From Ohtaekwangia sp036503775 (GTDB lineage: Bacteria > Bacteroidota > Bacteroidia > Cytophagales > Cyclobacteriaceae): 64,000 bases of DNA. The DNA lies in assembly GCA_036503775.1 (NCBI GenBank), contig DASXWH010000015.1:18236-82235 (forward strand). Direction: 5' to 3'. The notes beneath the pieces are model-generated. The model made no database searches. It was not told the DNA's origin and saw only the letters and a program-made list of their open reading frames with translations. Made by a program: the position numbers and the translations under genes. Positions 18,717 to 27,409 of the stretch are shown piece by piece (position 1 is the stretch's first letter; every line of letters starts with the position of its first letter).

Positions 18717-19361
18717 TTATCCCAAGCCACAAAACGGATTTGTTTTCTTCTCGAAACCGATAGTTGTTTCAGGGCCGTGGCCCGGGTAAACCGTTACATC
18801 ATTCGGCAACGTAAAAAGTTTTTCGTGAATGCTTTTGATCAATGTATCGAAGTTCCCTCCGGGTAAATCCGTTCGGCCTATACTGTTGTAAAACAAAACA
18901 TCTCCGGCCACGATCAGTTTTTGTTCCTCATGATAAAATGCAATGTGACCAGGGGCATGACCAGGAACAAATAAAACCTTCAATTGCTGCTGTCCGAATT
19001 TTATAACATCTCCTTCGATTAGGAACTCATCCGGTTCAGCTTCATCATATTGGAAAAAACCATAATGGGGTGCATAAACTTTCACAGCCCGAAGGGTGGC
19101 CTCATCCTCTTTGCTGATATATAATTTTACCGAATAGGTGTTCTTCACAAAAGCATTTCCCAATACATGATCAACGTGACCGTGCGTATTTAACAGCATT
19201 TTCACGATAAGATTATTTTCTTTAATGAACCGGGCGAGTTCATCTTTCTCTTCAGGATCATAGCAACCCGGATCGATGATCACGCATTCCCGTGTAGAAT
19301 CAAAAAGTACGTACGTGTTTTCCTGCAGAGGATTGAATTCAAATCGCTGTAGTCTGAGCAT
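18717..19361 (-). CDS. MBL-fold metallo-hydrolase (glyoxalase II-like)
   Basis: Zinc hydrolase of the metallo-beta-lactamase fold, 214 residues from Met at 19361 (MLRLQRFEFNPLQENTYVL). The motif NTHGHVDHVLGN gives His60, His62, Asp64 and His65; PGHAPGHIAFY, VAGDVLFYNSIGRTDLPGG and YPGHGPETTIGFE supply the remaining ligands. It matches the family often called hydroxyacylglutathione hydrolase-like; the true thioester substrate is unknown. A good promoter (TTG-N21-TATTTTTG) ends about 15 bases before this start, which argues against the much longer upstream frame. Confidence 0.9.
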   Translation of the reverse strand: MLRLQRFEFNPLQENTYVLFDSTRECVIIDPGCYDPEEKDELARFIKENNLIVKMLLNTHGHVDHVLGNAFVKNTYSVKLYISKEDEATLRAVKVYAPHYGFFQYDEAEPDEFLIEGDVIKFGQQQLKVLFVPGHAPGHIAFYHEEQKLIVAGDVLFYNSIGRTDLPGGNFDTLIKSIHEKLFTLPNDVTVYPGHGPETTIGFEKKTNPFCGLG

Positions 19362-19375
19362 AGTAAAAAATGACC

Positions 19376-19407
19376 CAAAAATAGTCTGGAATAGTTCAGG
19401 CACCCAA
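19376..19407 (-). promoter_or_regulatory. Candidate promoter TTG-N21-TATTTTTG for the MBL hydrolase
   Basis: The -33 TTG is at 19405-19407 and the -7 TATTTTTG at 19376-19383 on the minus strand, a spacing close to the Bacteroidota pattern. It sits in the 75-bp divergent gap before the FAD oxidoreductase. Confidence 0.5.
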
Positions 19408-19436
19408 TGATTTATTTTCAATTTTGCCGACAGAAA

Positions 19437-20510
19437 ATGAGCGGAGCAACCATCGATTATATAGTTGTGGGCCAGGGCCTGGCGGGGTCTGCCATGGCTT
19501 TTCAGCTTTTGAAGCGCAAGAAACGAATACTGGTATTCGATCAGCCTGCACAAAATAACTCTTCGCGAATTGCCGCTGGTTTGTTTAATCCCATTACCGG
19601 AAAAAAACTGGTTCGCACATGGATGGCTGATCAGTTGTTCCCTTACCTCCATACTTTTTATTGTGAAGCAGAGGCTGAAACAAAGACGCGATTCTTTTTT
19701 CCCATGCCGCTTTACAGGCCTTTTCTTTCTGTTGAAGAGCAGAATGAATGGATGGCAAAGAGTGCTGATCCGCGGTTTGAACCTTATGTTGAAAAAGTTT
19801 TTTTATCGACTGCTTTTCATTCCGTACAAGATGATTTTGGCGGTCTGCTGCTCAGGCAAAGTGGATATCTGGATACCAAAATCTACATTAATGCTATTCG
19901 CAACCTGATCCTGGAAAAGGGTATTTACATCGAAAATCACTTTGATCAGAATCAGTTGAAAATAAGCGAAGCCGGTGTGCATTATGGCCAATACACGGCC
20001 GGAAATATCATCTTTTGTGAAGGCTCCGTGCGAAATAAATGGTTTGATTGGTTGCCCGTCAGACCCTTAAAAGGAGAAACCATTTTTGTGGAGGCAGGTA
20101 TCACGGAAAATGTAATTTTTAATCGGGGCGTTTATGCGGTACCAGCAAGTCAAACCGGGGGTGGATGGCGTGTCGGTGCTACCTATAATTTTCAGGATGC
20201 CATGGAAGGCTGTACAACAGAAGCCCGTGCAGAGCTGGAGCTTAAACTGGACAATCTGCTGGCAGTACCCTTTGAAAGTAAGGGTCAGGAATGGGGATTC
20301 AGACCTACAACACCCGACCGTAGGCCTTTGCTGGGACGACATCCGGAATGTGACAGAATATTGATTTTTAATGGATTGGGGACCAAAGGAGTGAGTTTAT
20401 CTCCCTATTTTTCTGAGGTTTTGATCCACTCAATTGAAAATGGTATTGCCTTAGATAAAGCGGTGGATATTGAACGTTATAAATCATTATATTGGAGTTC
20501 CCCTAAATGA
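19437..20510 (+). CDS. FAD-dependent oxidoreductase of the D-amino acid oxidase (DAO) family
   Basis: Flavoprotein oxidase/dehydrogenase, 357 residues from Met at 19437 (MSGATIDYIVVGQGLAG). The dinucleotide motif VVGQGLAGSAMAFQL and a following acidic strand end (ILVFDQ) mark the Rossmann FAD domain; the C-terminal WGFRPTTPDRRPLLG and NGLGTKGVSLSPY segments are the second FAD-binding part of the family. A longer frame starting at 19407 adds no conserved residues. Substrate unknown; glycine oxidase-like and D-amino acid dehydrogenases are possible relatives. Its stop overlaps the start of the next gene by 4 nt (ATGA). Confidence 0.86.
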   Translation: MSGATIDYIVVGQGLAGSAMAFQLLKRKKRILVFDQPAQNNSSRIAAGLFNPITGKKLVRTWMADQLFPYLHTFYCEAEAETKTRFFFPMPLYRPFLSVEEQNEWMAKSADPRFEPYVEKVFLSTAFHSVQDDFGGLLLRQSGYLDTKIYINAIRNLILEKGIYIENHFDQNQLKISEAGVHYGQYTAGNIIFCEGSVRNKWFDWLPVRPLKGETIFVEAGITENVIFNRGVYAVPASQTGGGWRVGATYNFQDAMEGCTTEARAELELKLDNLLAVPFESKGQEWGFRPTTPDRRPLLGRHPECDRILIFNGLGTKGVSLSPYFSEVLIHSIENGIALDKAVDIERYKSLYWSSPK

Positions 20511-23500
20511 ATATGATGTTGCGGAGTGGATTTTTAGTCTTATCCTTTCTTTTACTTTTTGTTTTTCAGGCTTCAGCACAGCAAGCCCGTGAAGTATTTG
20601 GTAAAAACAGAATTCAATACCGGCAGTTTGACTGGCTCTACCTGAGCGGTGAAAACTTTGATGTGTACTATTATGATGCGCGTAAAGGGGTTGCCCAGGA
20701 AGCGCTTGAATTTCTGGAGGGAGAGTTTGATCGTATCACCGATATGATCGATTACCCACCCTATTTCAAAACAAAAGTTTTCATTTACAATTCTCTGTCT
20801 GACCTCCGCCAAAGTAACATGGGGCTGAACCGGAATATTTATAAGGTTGGCGGTGAAACGGAATTCATCAAACCCTTTGTGGAGGTTGCACACATGGGAA
20901 CAGCACAGGAGTTCAAAGAAGAGCTGTTGTTCCAGATCTCGAACCTGATGGTAAACGAGATGATGTTCGGTGGGAATCTGAAAGATATCTTTCAAAGCTC
21001 TATCCTGATGAACCTTCCCGAATGGTTTGTCAACGGAGCTTCTCTTTACGTAGCAAAAGGATGGACTGCTGAAATGGATGATTTTATTCGCCAGCTGATG
21101 CGGACCAAAAAAGCCAAACGGGCTACTAAGCTTACCGGACGACAGGCTTCGTTGGTCGGGCAATCCATCTGGAATTTCATCACCGAGAAGTATGGCAAAA
21201 GCAGCATGGCCAATATTCTCAACTACACCCGCGTAACCCGAAACGAAGAAAAAAGTATACTGATCACGCTGGGAATAAGCTTTAAACAGATGATGATGGA
21301 GTGGCAGCGGTATTACAGTGAGATGGAAGCTGTGATCAGCAAATCATACACACCTCCTATGGATTCTTTGCTTTTTGCCAGAGGAAGCAATGCTACAACG
21401 GATTATACCACGATCAAGATAAGTCCGGATGGAAGGTACATAGCCTATGCAGAGAATGACCGGGGAAGTTATGTGATCAAGGTAAAGTCATTGACCACCG
21501 GAAAGGAAAAGACCATCATCACCGGAGGTAGTAAGGTGATCAATCAACGTGTAGATTACCGGCAACCAATCATTGCGTGGTCTGACGCCAATACATTAGG
21601 CGTTATCGGTGTTAAACACGGTCAGTATATTTTCTGGCTTTATGATCTCAGCACACGAACCAAACAGCAACGTGCATTAGAGCGATTCAGCAACATCCGC
21701 AGTTTTAGTTTCTCAGCCAATGGAAGGCTTATCATATTGAGTGCAGACTTTGAAGGAAAGAGCGACCTGTTTCTGCTCAGCTCCCGCAGAGAACGTGTAC
21801 GCAGGCTTACCAATGATATTTTTGATGATGTAGATCCCAGCTTTATACCCAATACCAATCAGATTGTTTTCAGCTCCAACCGTACCAATGATACACTGAA
21901 AGCCAGGTCAACACCCGCATTTGATAAGCTGACCAATAATTACAATCTCTTCATTTTTGATCTGGACAGTGCTTCCCTTAAAGTGAAGCGAATAACCAAT
22001 ACGTTAAGTAAGGACGTTTCACCTCTGGCTCATAATGAGAATATGTTTTACTATCTCAGTGATCAACGCGGAATTGTCAATTTATTCCGCTTTAACCGGG
22101 CCAACGGTATTTATTCTCAGGTAACGAATTTTTCTTCCAGCATTGAAGACTACGATCTTAATTTCTCAACTCGCCAGTTAGTGGTTGTGACGAATGATAA
22201 AGAACGCCACAATATTTTCCTGGACAACAACTTTAATCTGGATCGGCAGATATTCACTCCGGCCACGCGTAGAAAAGAACTTCAGCAGGCGCGTATAATA
22301 CGTGACCGTAGAAAACAGGAAGAGACTAAAAACATGAGCGTGAAAGATCTGCTCAATTCCCGACTGAAGGCACAGACAGAGAATGATTCAACGCAACAAA
22401 CTACAGATCCGCAGGTGAAGGCCGATTCGGTAAATGCTATTAAAGCCGATACACTCAAGGCGGATACAGTCAAAACTCAAATGGAACCTAAAAAACAGGA
22501 TGCGATCAATACAGATAATTATGTTTTTGAAGATGAAGCGGTAAAGCAAAATCAACCCAGCGAATCATTTTTAAGCCGGTATAAAAAAGCCCGCGACAAG
22601 AGTCGCGTAACCGGACCATTCCCTTACGAAAGTAAATTCAGTTATGACAATCTCATTACTTCGTTGGTGGTTGATCCGTTGCGAAGTGTAGGACTTCTGG
22701 TGGAAACGCAGATGAATGACATGCTGGAGAATTATCGCTTCAATGGCGGTTTGATGATACCTATTGACCTGCGTGGCGGTGATTTTTATGGTGAGTTTCA
22801 ATACTTACCAAACCTGATAGACTTTGGAATGCGCTATGACCGGAAGGCGGTGCGATGGGAAACCAGCGATAGACCCGAACTTCCATCACAGGATTATAAG
22901 TATGTGCTGAATCGCGCTGAAGTAAGTGCAGCACTTCCTATTTCTGACCGGTTACGGGTTACTCTCAAACCTTTTGGACAGGTAGCCAGAACGGTTTCAC
23001 TGGGTGAAAGTAATTATCCATCAACACCTCCTACAGGCAAACCGGTTAATGATTATTATGCGGGTGTTCGTTCGGAGCTGGTGTATGATAATTCCGTTTC
23101 AACAGGTTTAAACCTGATCGAAGGAACACGTGGTAAAATAAGTTTCCAGCATACCCAGGGACTTAGCAACAGCGGCCAGAGTTTCGGCCAGATAACAGCA
23201 GACGTGCGACATTATCAACAGATCTATCGTGAGATTGTATTTGCTGTAAGAGGATATGCAGGTTCATTCTTTGGACGATCACCAAAAATATATATGCTGG
23301 GAGGTATGGATAACTGGCTTTTCAACGAAACGCGTTATAGCGGTGTGACCAGCGAAGGTGAACAAAATCCATTGGCGACTATCGATGTGGATGCCACTCC
23401 CGGAGTGGCTGATCCCAATGTTGATATTTTATTTATGGAGTACGTAACAGGCCTTCGTGGCTTCGAGTATGGCACCCTTTTCGGCAACAATGTTTTGTTA

Positions 23501-23845
23501 TTCAATGCTGAATTCAGAATGCCGTTGATCAGGGCGTTCACCAATGGGCAGATATCTTCTAATTTTTTACGAAACATGCAGCTTATTGCATTTTATGATA
23601 TTGGTACCAGCTGGTCAGGCAAGCCTCCTTTTTCATCGGGAAGCAGCGTCAGTTATAATATTATCAAACGAGGTCCATACGAAATAGAAGTTAAGAACTT
23701 CCTTAACCCGTGGATCTATAGCTATGGTGTTGGCATGCGCACCATGATGCTGGGCTACTACATGAAATTTGATCTGGCCTGGCCGGTGGTAGACTATGTC
23801 GTTGGTGAACCACAGCTATTCGTCACACTCGGATTTGATTTCTAG
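20507..23845 (+). CDS. Large envelope protein: pseudo-gluzincin domain, TolB-like propeller and C-terminal beta-barrel
   Basis: 1112 residues with signal peptide (ending QASAQ). Residues about 30-270 resemble Peptidase_MA-type gluzincins (SGENFDVYYYD, FKTKVFIYNSLSDLRQ, NLPEWFVNGASLYVAKGW), but the expected HExxH position reads FQISNLMV and the usual EG ligand is NG, so catalysis is unlikely. Residues about 290-560 hold WD40/TolB-like repeats (TIKISPDGRYIAYAENDRG, IVFSSNRTND). A polar Gln/Lys/Asp-rich linker follows at about 600-690. The last 350 residues look like a surface-antigen barrel (GLRGFEYGTLFGNNVLLFNAEF). It is likely anchored in the outer membrane; function unknown. Confidence 0.8.
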   Translation: MNMMLRSGFLVLSFLLLFVFQASAQQAREVFGKNRIQYRQFDWLYLSGENFDVYYYDARKGVAQEALEFLEGEFDRITDMIDYPPYFKTKVFIYNSLSDLRQSNMGLNRNIYKVGGETEFIKPFVEVAHMGTAQEFKEELLFQISNLMVNEMMFGGNLKDIFQSSILMNLPEWFVNGASLYVAKGWTAEMDDFIRQLMRTKKAKRATKLTGRQASLVGQSIWNFITEKYGKSSMANILNYTRVTRNEEKSILITLGISFKQMMMEWQRYYSEMEAVISKSYTPPMDSLLFARGSNATTDYTTIKISPDGRYIAYAENDRGSYVIKVKSLTTGKEKTIITGGSKVINQRVDYRQPIIAWSDANTLGVIGVKHGQYIFWLYDLSTRTKQQRALERFSNIRSFSFSANGRLIILSADFEGKSDLFLLSSRRERVRRLTNDIFDDVDPSFIPNTNQIVFSSNRTNDTLKARSTPAFDKLTNNYNLFIFDLDSASLKVKRITNTLSKDVSPLAHNENMFYYLSDQRGIVNLFRFNRANGIYSQVTNFSSSIEDYDLNFSTRQLVVVTNDKERHNIFLDNNFNLDRQIFTPATRRKELQQARIIRDRRKQEETKNMSVKDLLNSRLKAQTENDSTQQTTDPQVKADSVNAIKADTLKADTVKTQMEPKKQDAINTDNYVFEDEAVKQNQPSESFLSRYKKARDKSRVTGPFPYESKFSYDNLITSLVVDPLRSVGLLVETQMNDMLENYRFNGGLMIPIDLRGGDFYGEFQYLPNLIDFGMRYDRKAVRWETSDRPELPSQDYKYVLNRAEVSAALPISDRLRVTLKPFGQVARTVSLGESNYPSTPPTGKPVNDYYAGVRSELVYDNSVSTGLNLIEGTRGKISFQHTQGLSNSGQSFGQITADVRHYQQIYREIVFAVRGYAGSFFGRSPKIYMLGGMDNWLFNETRYSGVTSEGEQNPLATIDVDATPGVADPNVDILFMEYVTGLRGFEYGTLFGNNVLLFNAEFRMPLIRAFTNGQISSNFLRNMQLIAFYDIGTSWSGKPPFSSGSSVSYNIIKRGPYEIEVKNFLNPWIYSYGVGMRTMMLGYYMKFDLAWPVVDYVVGEPQLFVTLGFDF

Positions 23846-23908
23846 TCATACACGGCAATTTTTTTATCTTGCCACGGCATTGCGTGATAATGCCTTAATT
23901 TATACTCC

Positions 23909-24787
23909 ATGATTAAATCCATGACTGGCTTCGGCTCGTCAACACATGATGATGGGCGGGTTCAACTTCACGTTGAAATCAAAAGCCTGAATTCAAAATT
24001 TCTGGACCTGAACCTGAGGTTGCCGCGCCTGTTTTCTGATCGGGAAATTGAAATCCGGAATCTCATCAGCGAAAAACTGGAACGTGGCAAGGTTTCAGTC
24101 ACGATCGAATATCAGCGGCATGGCGATCAATCGCTGAAGCAATCATACAACGAGGTTTTATTCACAAGCTATTATCTGGAGTTGAAAAAACTCGCTGATA
24201 AAGTTGTAGCCCCTTATGACGAGCTTTTTCAGCTTGCACTAAACTCACCTGATGTTATTCAAAGCAACTTGCGGGATGAAAGCAGTGATGAAGATTGGGA
24301 TACACTGAAGAAACATTTTCTGGAGTCTATTCAGAAATGTGATCATTTCAGAAAGACTGAGGGAGGTGTGCTTGAAACTATGCTCAAGGATTGTTGCCAG
24401 TTGATACGCCAAAACCTGGTGAAAATAGAAGGTCTTGATCCGAAACGTGTGGAACGCATCCGTGAACGGTTAAGGGGAAATGTTACTTCTTTTTTTGGTG
24501 ATGAGGGTTTTGATACCAATCGTCTGGAACAGGAGATCATCTTTTACGTTGAGAAACTGGATATTAACGAAGAGAAGGTCCGTTTGAAATCACACCTGGA
24601 TTACTTTCTGAAAATTCTTTCCGAACCGCAATCCAATGGAAAAAAACTGGGATTCATTGCCCAGGAAATCGGACGCGAGATCAACACGATTGGTTCAAAA
24701 GCCAATGATGCTGAAATTCAGAAACACGTGGTGGTGATGAAAGAAGAACTCGAAAAGATAAAAGAGCAGTTGAATAATATTCTGTGA
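23909..24787 (+). CDS. yicC: YicC family endoribonuclease
   Basis: 292-residue member of the YicC/YloC family, conserved RNA-cleaving proteins. The N terminus MIKSMTGFGS is the family hallmark, followed by VEIKSLNSKFLDLNLRLPR; the C-terminal DUF1732 part contains KLDINEEKVRLKSHLDYF, KLGFIAQEIGREINTIGSKAND and the helical tail. A small hairpin (GGCATT/AATGCC, 23876-23894) sits 14 bases before the start and could be the terminator of the upstream gene or a leader structure. It ends 3 bp from the convergent lptC stop. gmk, a frequent neighbour of yicC elsewhere, is absent here. Confidence 0.94.
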   Translation: MIKSMTGFGSSTHDDGRVQLHVEIKSLNSKFLDLNLRLPRLFSDREIEIRNLISEKLERGKVSVTIEYQRHGDQSLKQSYNEVLFTSYYLELKKLADKVVAPYDELFQLALNSPDVIQSNLRDESSDEDWDTLKKHFLESIQKCDHFRKTEGGVLETMLKDCCQLIRQNLVKIEGLDPKRVERIRERLRGNVTSFFGDEGFDTNRLEQEIIFYVEKLDINEEKVRLKSHLDYFLKILSEPQSNGKKLGFIAQEIGREINTIGSKANDAEIQKHVVVMKEELEKIKEQLNNIL

Positions 24788-24790
24788 GTA

Positions 24791-25315
24791 TTATTCACTC
24801 ACCTCAAGGTCACCATAGGGATTGGTGATAATGTAATCCGTTAAATCCTGGTTAGCATTAAGTCCGGTGCCGTAGATTACATCTTCCTGTTGGCGTATTG
24901 TTACAAACTTTTCCGTAAAGATCTTTTTGGTAGCCGGTGTCCAGAAAAGCTCTTCTGTATTCAGTTGTTCTTTCTTGGCCACATTCTTTACCTCAACTTT
25001 ACCCTGCCCGCGCCACTGATTTTTTTCTTTCGAGAAGAATGCATGGTTGGCTTTTAATGTGGATTCCAGGGTGTTTGTTCCTTCCTGATAAAATTCCAGG
25101 TATATACCCTTCGGAAACTCACGATCGCCATTGGCGAATTCGTACACCAGGTCTGCAAACAGTTTTACTTTGACGTGCTGGTTTTCGAGGTAAAACATTT
25201 CAATGTTCTCCACTTCCCGTTGTGGTCCGGTGTACTCCACGGGTTCTTTTAGTTCCTGTTTTCCACAGGAACTAAACACAAGGGCAATCAGAAAAACAAA
25301 AAGGTATTTCGCCAT
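24791..25315 (-). CDS. lptC: LptC, LPS export periplasmic component, lipoprotein form
   Basis: 174-residue LptC-family protein that would carry lipopolysaccharide from the LptBFG transporter to the periplasmic bridge. The N terminus has a lipoprotein signal with lipobox-like FSSC (Cys17), unlike the E. coli protein, which keeps a membrane helix. The beta-jellyroll pattern (ENIEMFYLENQHVKVKLFAD, LKANHAFFSKEKNQWRGQG, KIFTEKFVTIRQQEDVIYG) matches the family. It is the last gene of the coaX-OMP-lptC unit and faces yicC with 3 bp between stops. The CBS/CorC and PpiD-like genes that often follow lptC in Bacteroidota are at 5-9 kb instead. Confidence 0.87.
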   Translation of the reverse strand: MAKYLFVFLIALVFSSCGKQELKEPVEYTGPQREVENIEMFYLENQHVKVKLFADLVYEFANGDREFPKGIYLEFYQEGTNTLESTLKANHAFFSKEKNQWRGQGKVEVKNVAKKEQLNTEELFWTPATKKIFTEKFVTIRQQEDVIYGTGLNANQDLTDYIITNPYGDLEVSE

Positions 25316-25366
25316 GAAAAAAGAATCTTGTCACGAGTGAACGAAAACCATACCAGTTGAAACGAT

Positions 25367-26629
25367 TTAATCAAACTTACGCTTGATAAACCACTGGTCG
25401 TTAAAGGTTATGCCAAAATAGATTTTAAAATAGGTTTCTTCAAGGAGTGTTTCGGCTTTGTCGCCACGTTTTCCCCATTTAAAGGCAAGATCTAAACTTG
25501 ATCGGCCTGCAGGTAATGAAAGACCAATGCTGGCGCCCAGGTCCTTCACCTTGTTGTTGTTGTTTGCCAGAAAGGGATATTGCTCAACACTCACGCCTGC
25601 ACGGTAGGTTACGCGTTTAAGATACTTATCACCAAACGGATCAGGTGTGAGTTCTCCTCCCAGTGCTGCGCGCCAGGATTTTCCCATACCCTGAACATCA
25701 TCGGGATTTACACTCGTGAAATTTGCCCAGTCCTGGTAAAAATACTCGGTTGATACTGACCATTTCTGACCTCTGCCGAAAGAAACCCCAAATGTGAATG
25801 AGCCCGGAAGAAAAATTTCACCCGGAATGTTGTTGAGTTCTTCTGAGGCAAGTGTATCTCCTGCGGAGGTAGTGGTATAAAACCGGTCAGATCGTCTTGA
25901 CGTCATACTCGACTCGGGAGAATAAACCGCTCCAACGCTGAGGCGATAATTTTTAGTCCCCAAAGAATCTTTACTGTAGGATAAGCCAAAACTAAAGTTG
26001 AAATCTTTAGCCGTGGTTTTTTCCAGGATTGAAGTAATGAATGATGTTCCTTCAAGCTGACTGGAATAAACATTCTCCACAGATCCAAATAAGTAGGTTG
26101 CTTTAACACCTGCCGTAAAATCGGGTGTGATCCGTACTCCGTTTGACCAATACAACTGCGTAAGTCCACCTAGTCCTTCTTCGCGTTTATAAAATTTAGT
26201 GTTCTCTCCATCATCAAGGATCGTCACAGACTGAAAAGCAAAGTCAACATTGGTATAAGGCATCAGTCCAACGGATGTTGTCCATTTATTCCGTTTGATT
26301 GGAAAGGCTGTTGCCAGGTAATTCATGTTACCTGCCTGACTTTTTTCAGTAAGGGTATCACTCTTTATAGATCTTGATTCGATCAGAACGCCAGCTTCAA
26401 AAATGGTAAGACCATTATACACCAGCAATGCAGGATTCTGATTGTTCAGGAACCAGTATTGTGGCTGGCTTACACCAACACCGGCCATACCCTGATTGTG
26501 AATAAGGGCATTGCCATAGGGCTCACCAATACCATAGGTTGAAATGGGCGATTGTGCTGCCTGACCCCAAACTTTTGCCGATGCGATAACAACAACAAAA
26601 AGTAAAAAAGACTTTCTAACGACTGACAT
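25367..26629 (-). CDS. Outer membrane beta-barrel protein, linked to coaX and lptC
   Basis: 420 residues with signal peptide (residues 1-22, ending KVWGQ) and alternating strands typical of a barrel. It resembles the OmpP1/FadL-like group that includes PorV (ISTYGIGEP, QGMAGVGVSQPQYWFLNNQNPAL near the mature N terminus). No exact function is known. It overlaps the end of coaX by 14 nt and lies 51 bp before lptC, so all three are probably one transcript. This gene trio is conserved in many Bacteroidota, which suggests envelope biogenesis rather than nutrient uptake. Confidence 0.8.
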   Translation of the reverse strand: MSVVRKSFLLFVVVIASAKVWGQAAQSPISTYGIGEPYGNALIHNQGMAGVGVSQPQYWFLNNQNPALLVYNGLTIFEAGVLIESRSIKSDTLTEKSQAGNMNYLATAFPIKRNKWTTSVGLMPYTNVDFAFQSVTILDDGENTKFYKREEGLGGLTQLYWSNGVRITPDFTAGVKATYLFGSVENVYSSQLEGTSFITSILEKTTAKDFNFSFGLSYSKDSLGTKNYRLSVGAVYSPESSMTSRRSDRFYTTTSAGDTLASEELNNIPGEIFLPGSFTFGVSFGRGQKWSVSTEYFYQDWANFTSVNPDDVQGMGKSWRAALGGELTPDPFGDKYLKRVTYRAGVSVEQYPFLANNNNKVKDLGASIGLSLPAGRSSLDLAFKWGKRGDKAETLLEETYFKIYFGITFNDQWFIKRKFD

Positions 26630-27332
26630 TATAGATCAAAATGCTGTTTAACCCGCTGAGAACCAGTTCAGGGACCGCAAATATGGACGCTTTAAGTTTG
26701 TTTTCAAAAAAACGTGTGTCGCCCCCGCATAAAATCACCTGCAAGTCCTCAAATTCCCCACTATAACGGCTTATTGCCCCATCCATTTCATCGATAACGC
26801 CATAAATAACCCCGCTTTGCATGCAGCTCTCGGTGCTATTGCCAATGAATTTTGGATGATCTGTAGCATTGACCAGAGGAAGTCTTGCTGTAAAGGTATG
26901 CATGGCCTCAAACCGCATTTTTAATCCAGGAGAAATTGCACCACCATGATAATTCCCATGCTTATCAATGAATTCATAGGTAATGCAGGTTCCGGCATCA
27001 ATAACCAGACAATTTTTATCTGGAAAAATATGTCGGGCGCCACACACCGCTGCCAACCGGTCAACACCTAATGTTTGAGGTGTTGCATATTGAATATTTA
27101 CCGGAACAGGTAAGGTATGCGTAAGGACAAATTTCATCTTGGCGTTTGTCCAGGTTAAAATAGTTTGTGCTTCCTTGCTCACCGAGCTTATGATGAAGTG
27201 GCTGGTAGAAAAGTTTTGCAGGAATTTTTTTAATTCAGTTTCCTCCTGGAACACCATTTTCTGAACCAGTGTGTGCTGGTCAAAAATACCTACCTTGGCC
27301 GCAGAGTTTCCAAAATCAATAACTACGTTCAT
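26616..27332 (-). CDS. coaX: Type III pantothenate kinase
   Basis: First enzyme of coenzyme A synthesis, phosphorylating pantothenate. The ASKHA-fold motifs are complete: IDFGNSAAKVG (Asp6, phosphate loop), GVDRLAAVCGA (residues 89-99) and IDAGTCITYEF (Asp112). Length of 238 residues is typical. As a type III enzyme it should be insensitive to CoA feedback and need a monovalent cation. It is first in the unit with the barrel protein and lptC, in a divergent 77-bp gap with anmK. Confidence 0.95.
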   Translation of the reverse strand: MNVVIDFGNSAAKVGIFDQHTLVQKMVFQEETELKKFLQNFSTSHFIISSVSKEAQTILTWTNAKMKFVLTHTLPVPVNIQYATPQTLGVDRLAAVCGARHIFPDKNCLVIDAGTCITYEFIDKHGNYHGGAISPGLKMRFEAMHTFTARLPLVNATDHPKFIGNSTESCMQSGVIYGVIDEMDGAISRYSGEFEDLQVILCGGDTRFFENKLKASIFAVPELVLSGLNSILIYNVSR

Positions 27333-27409
27333 AATCTGTATTCATTTGCAAGGTGATTACCCGGTAAACTCGTTTTACTTTGCAGCAGTATTTAACCAGT
27401 ACCAAAAGT

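Noticed and set aside
20573..21163. 196-codon minus-strand frame within the large envelope protein gene
   Set aside because: Antisense shadow; no start signal or family resemblance.
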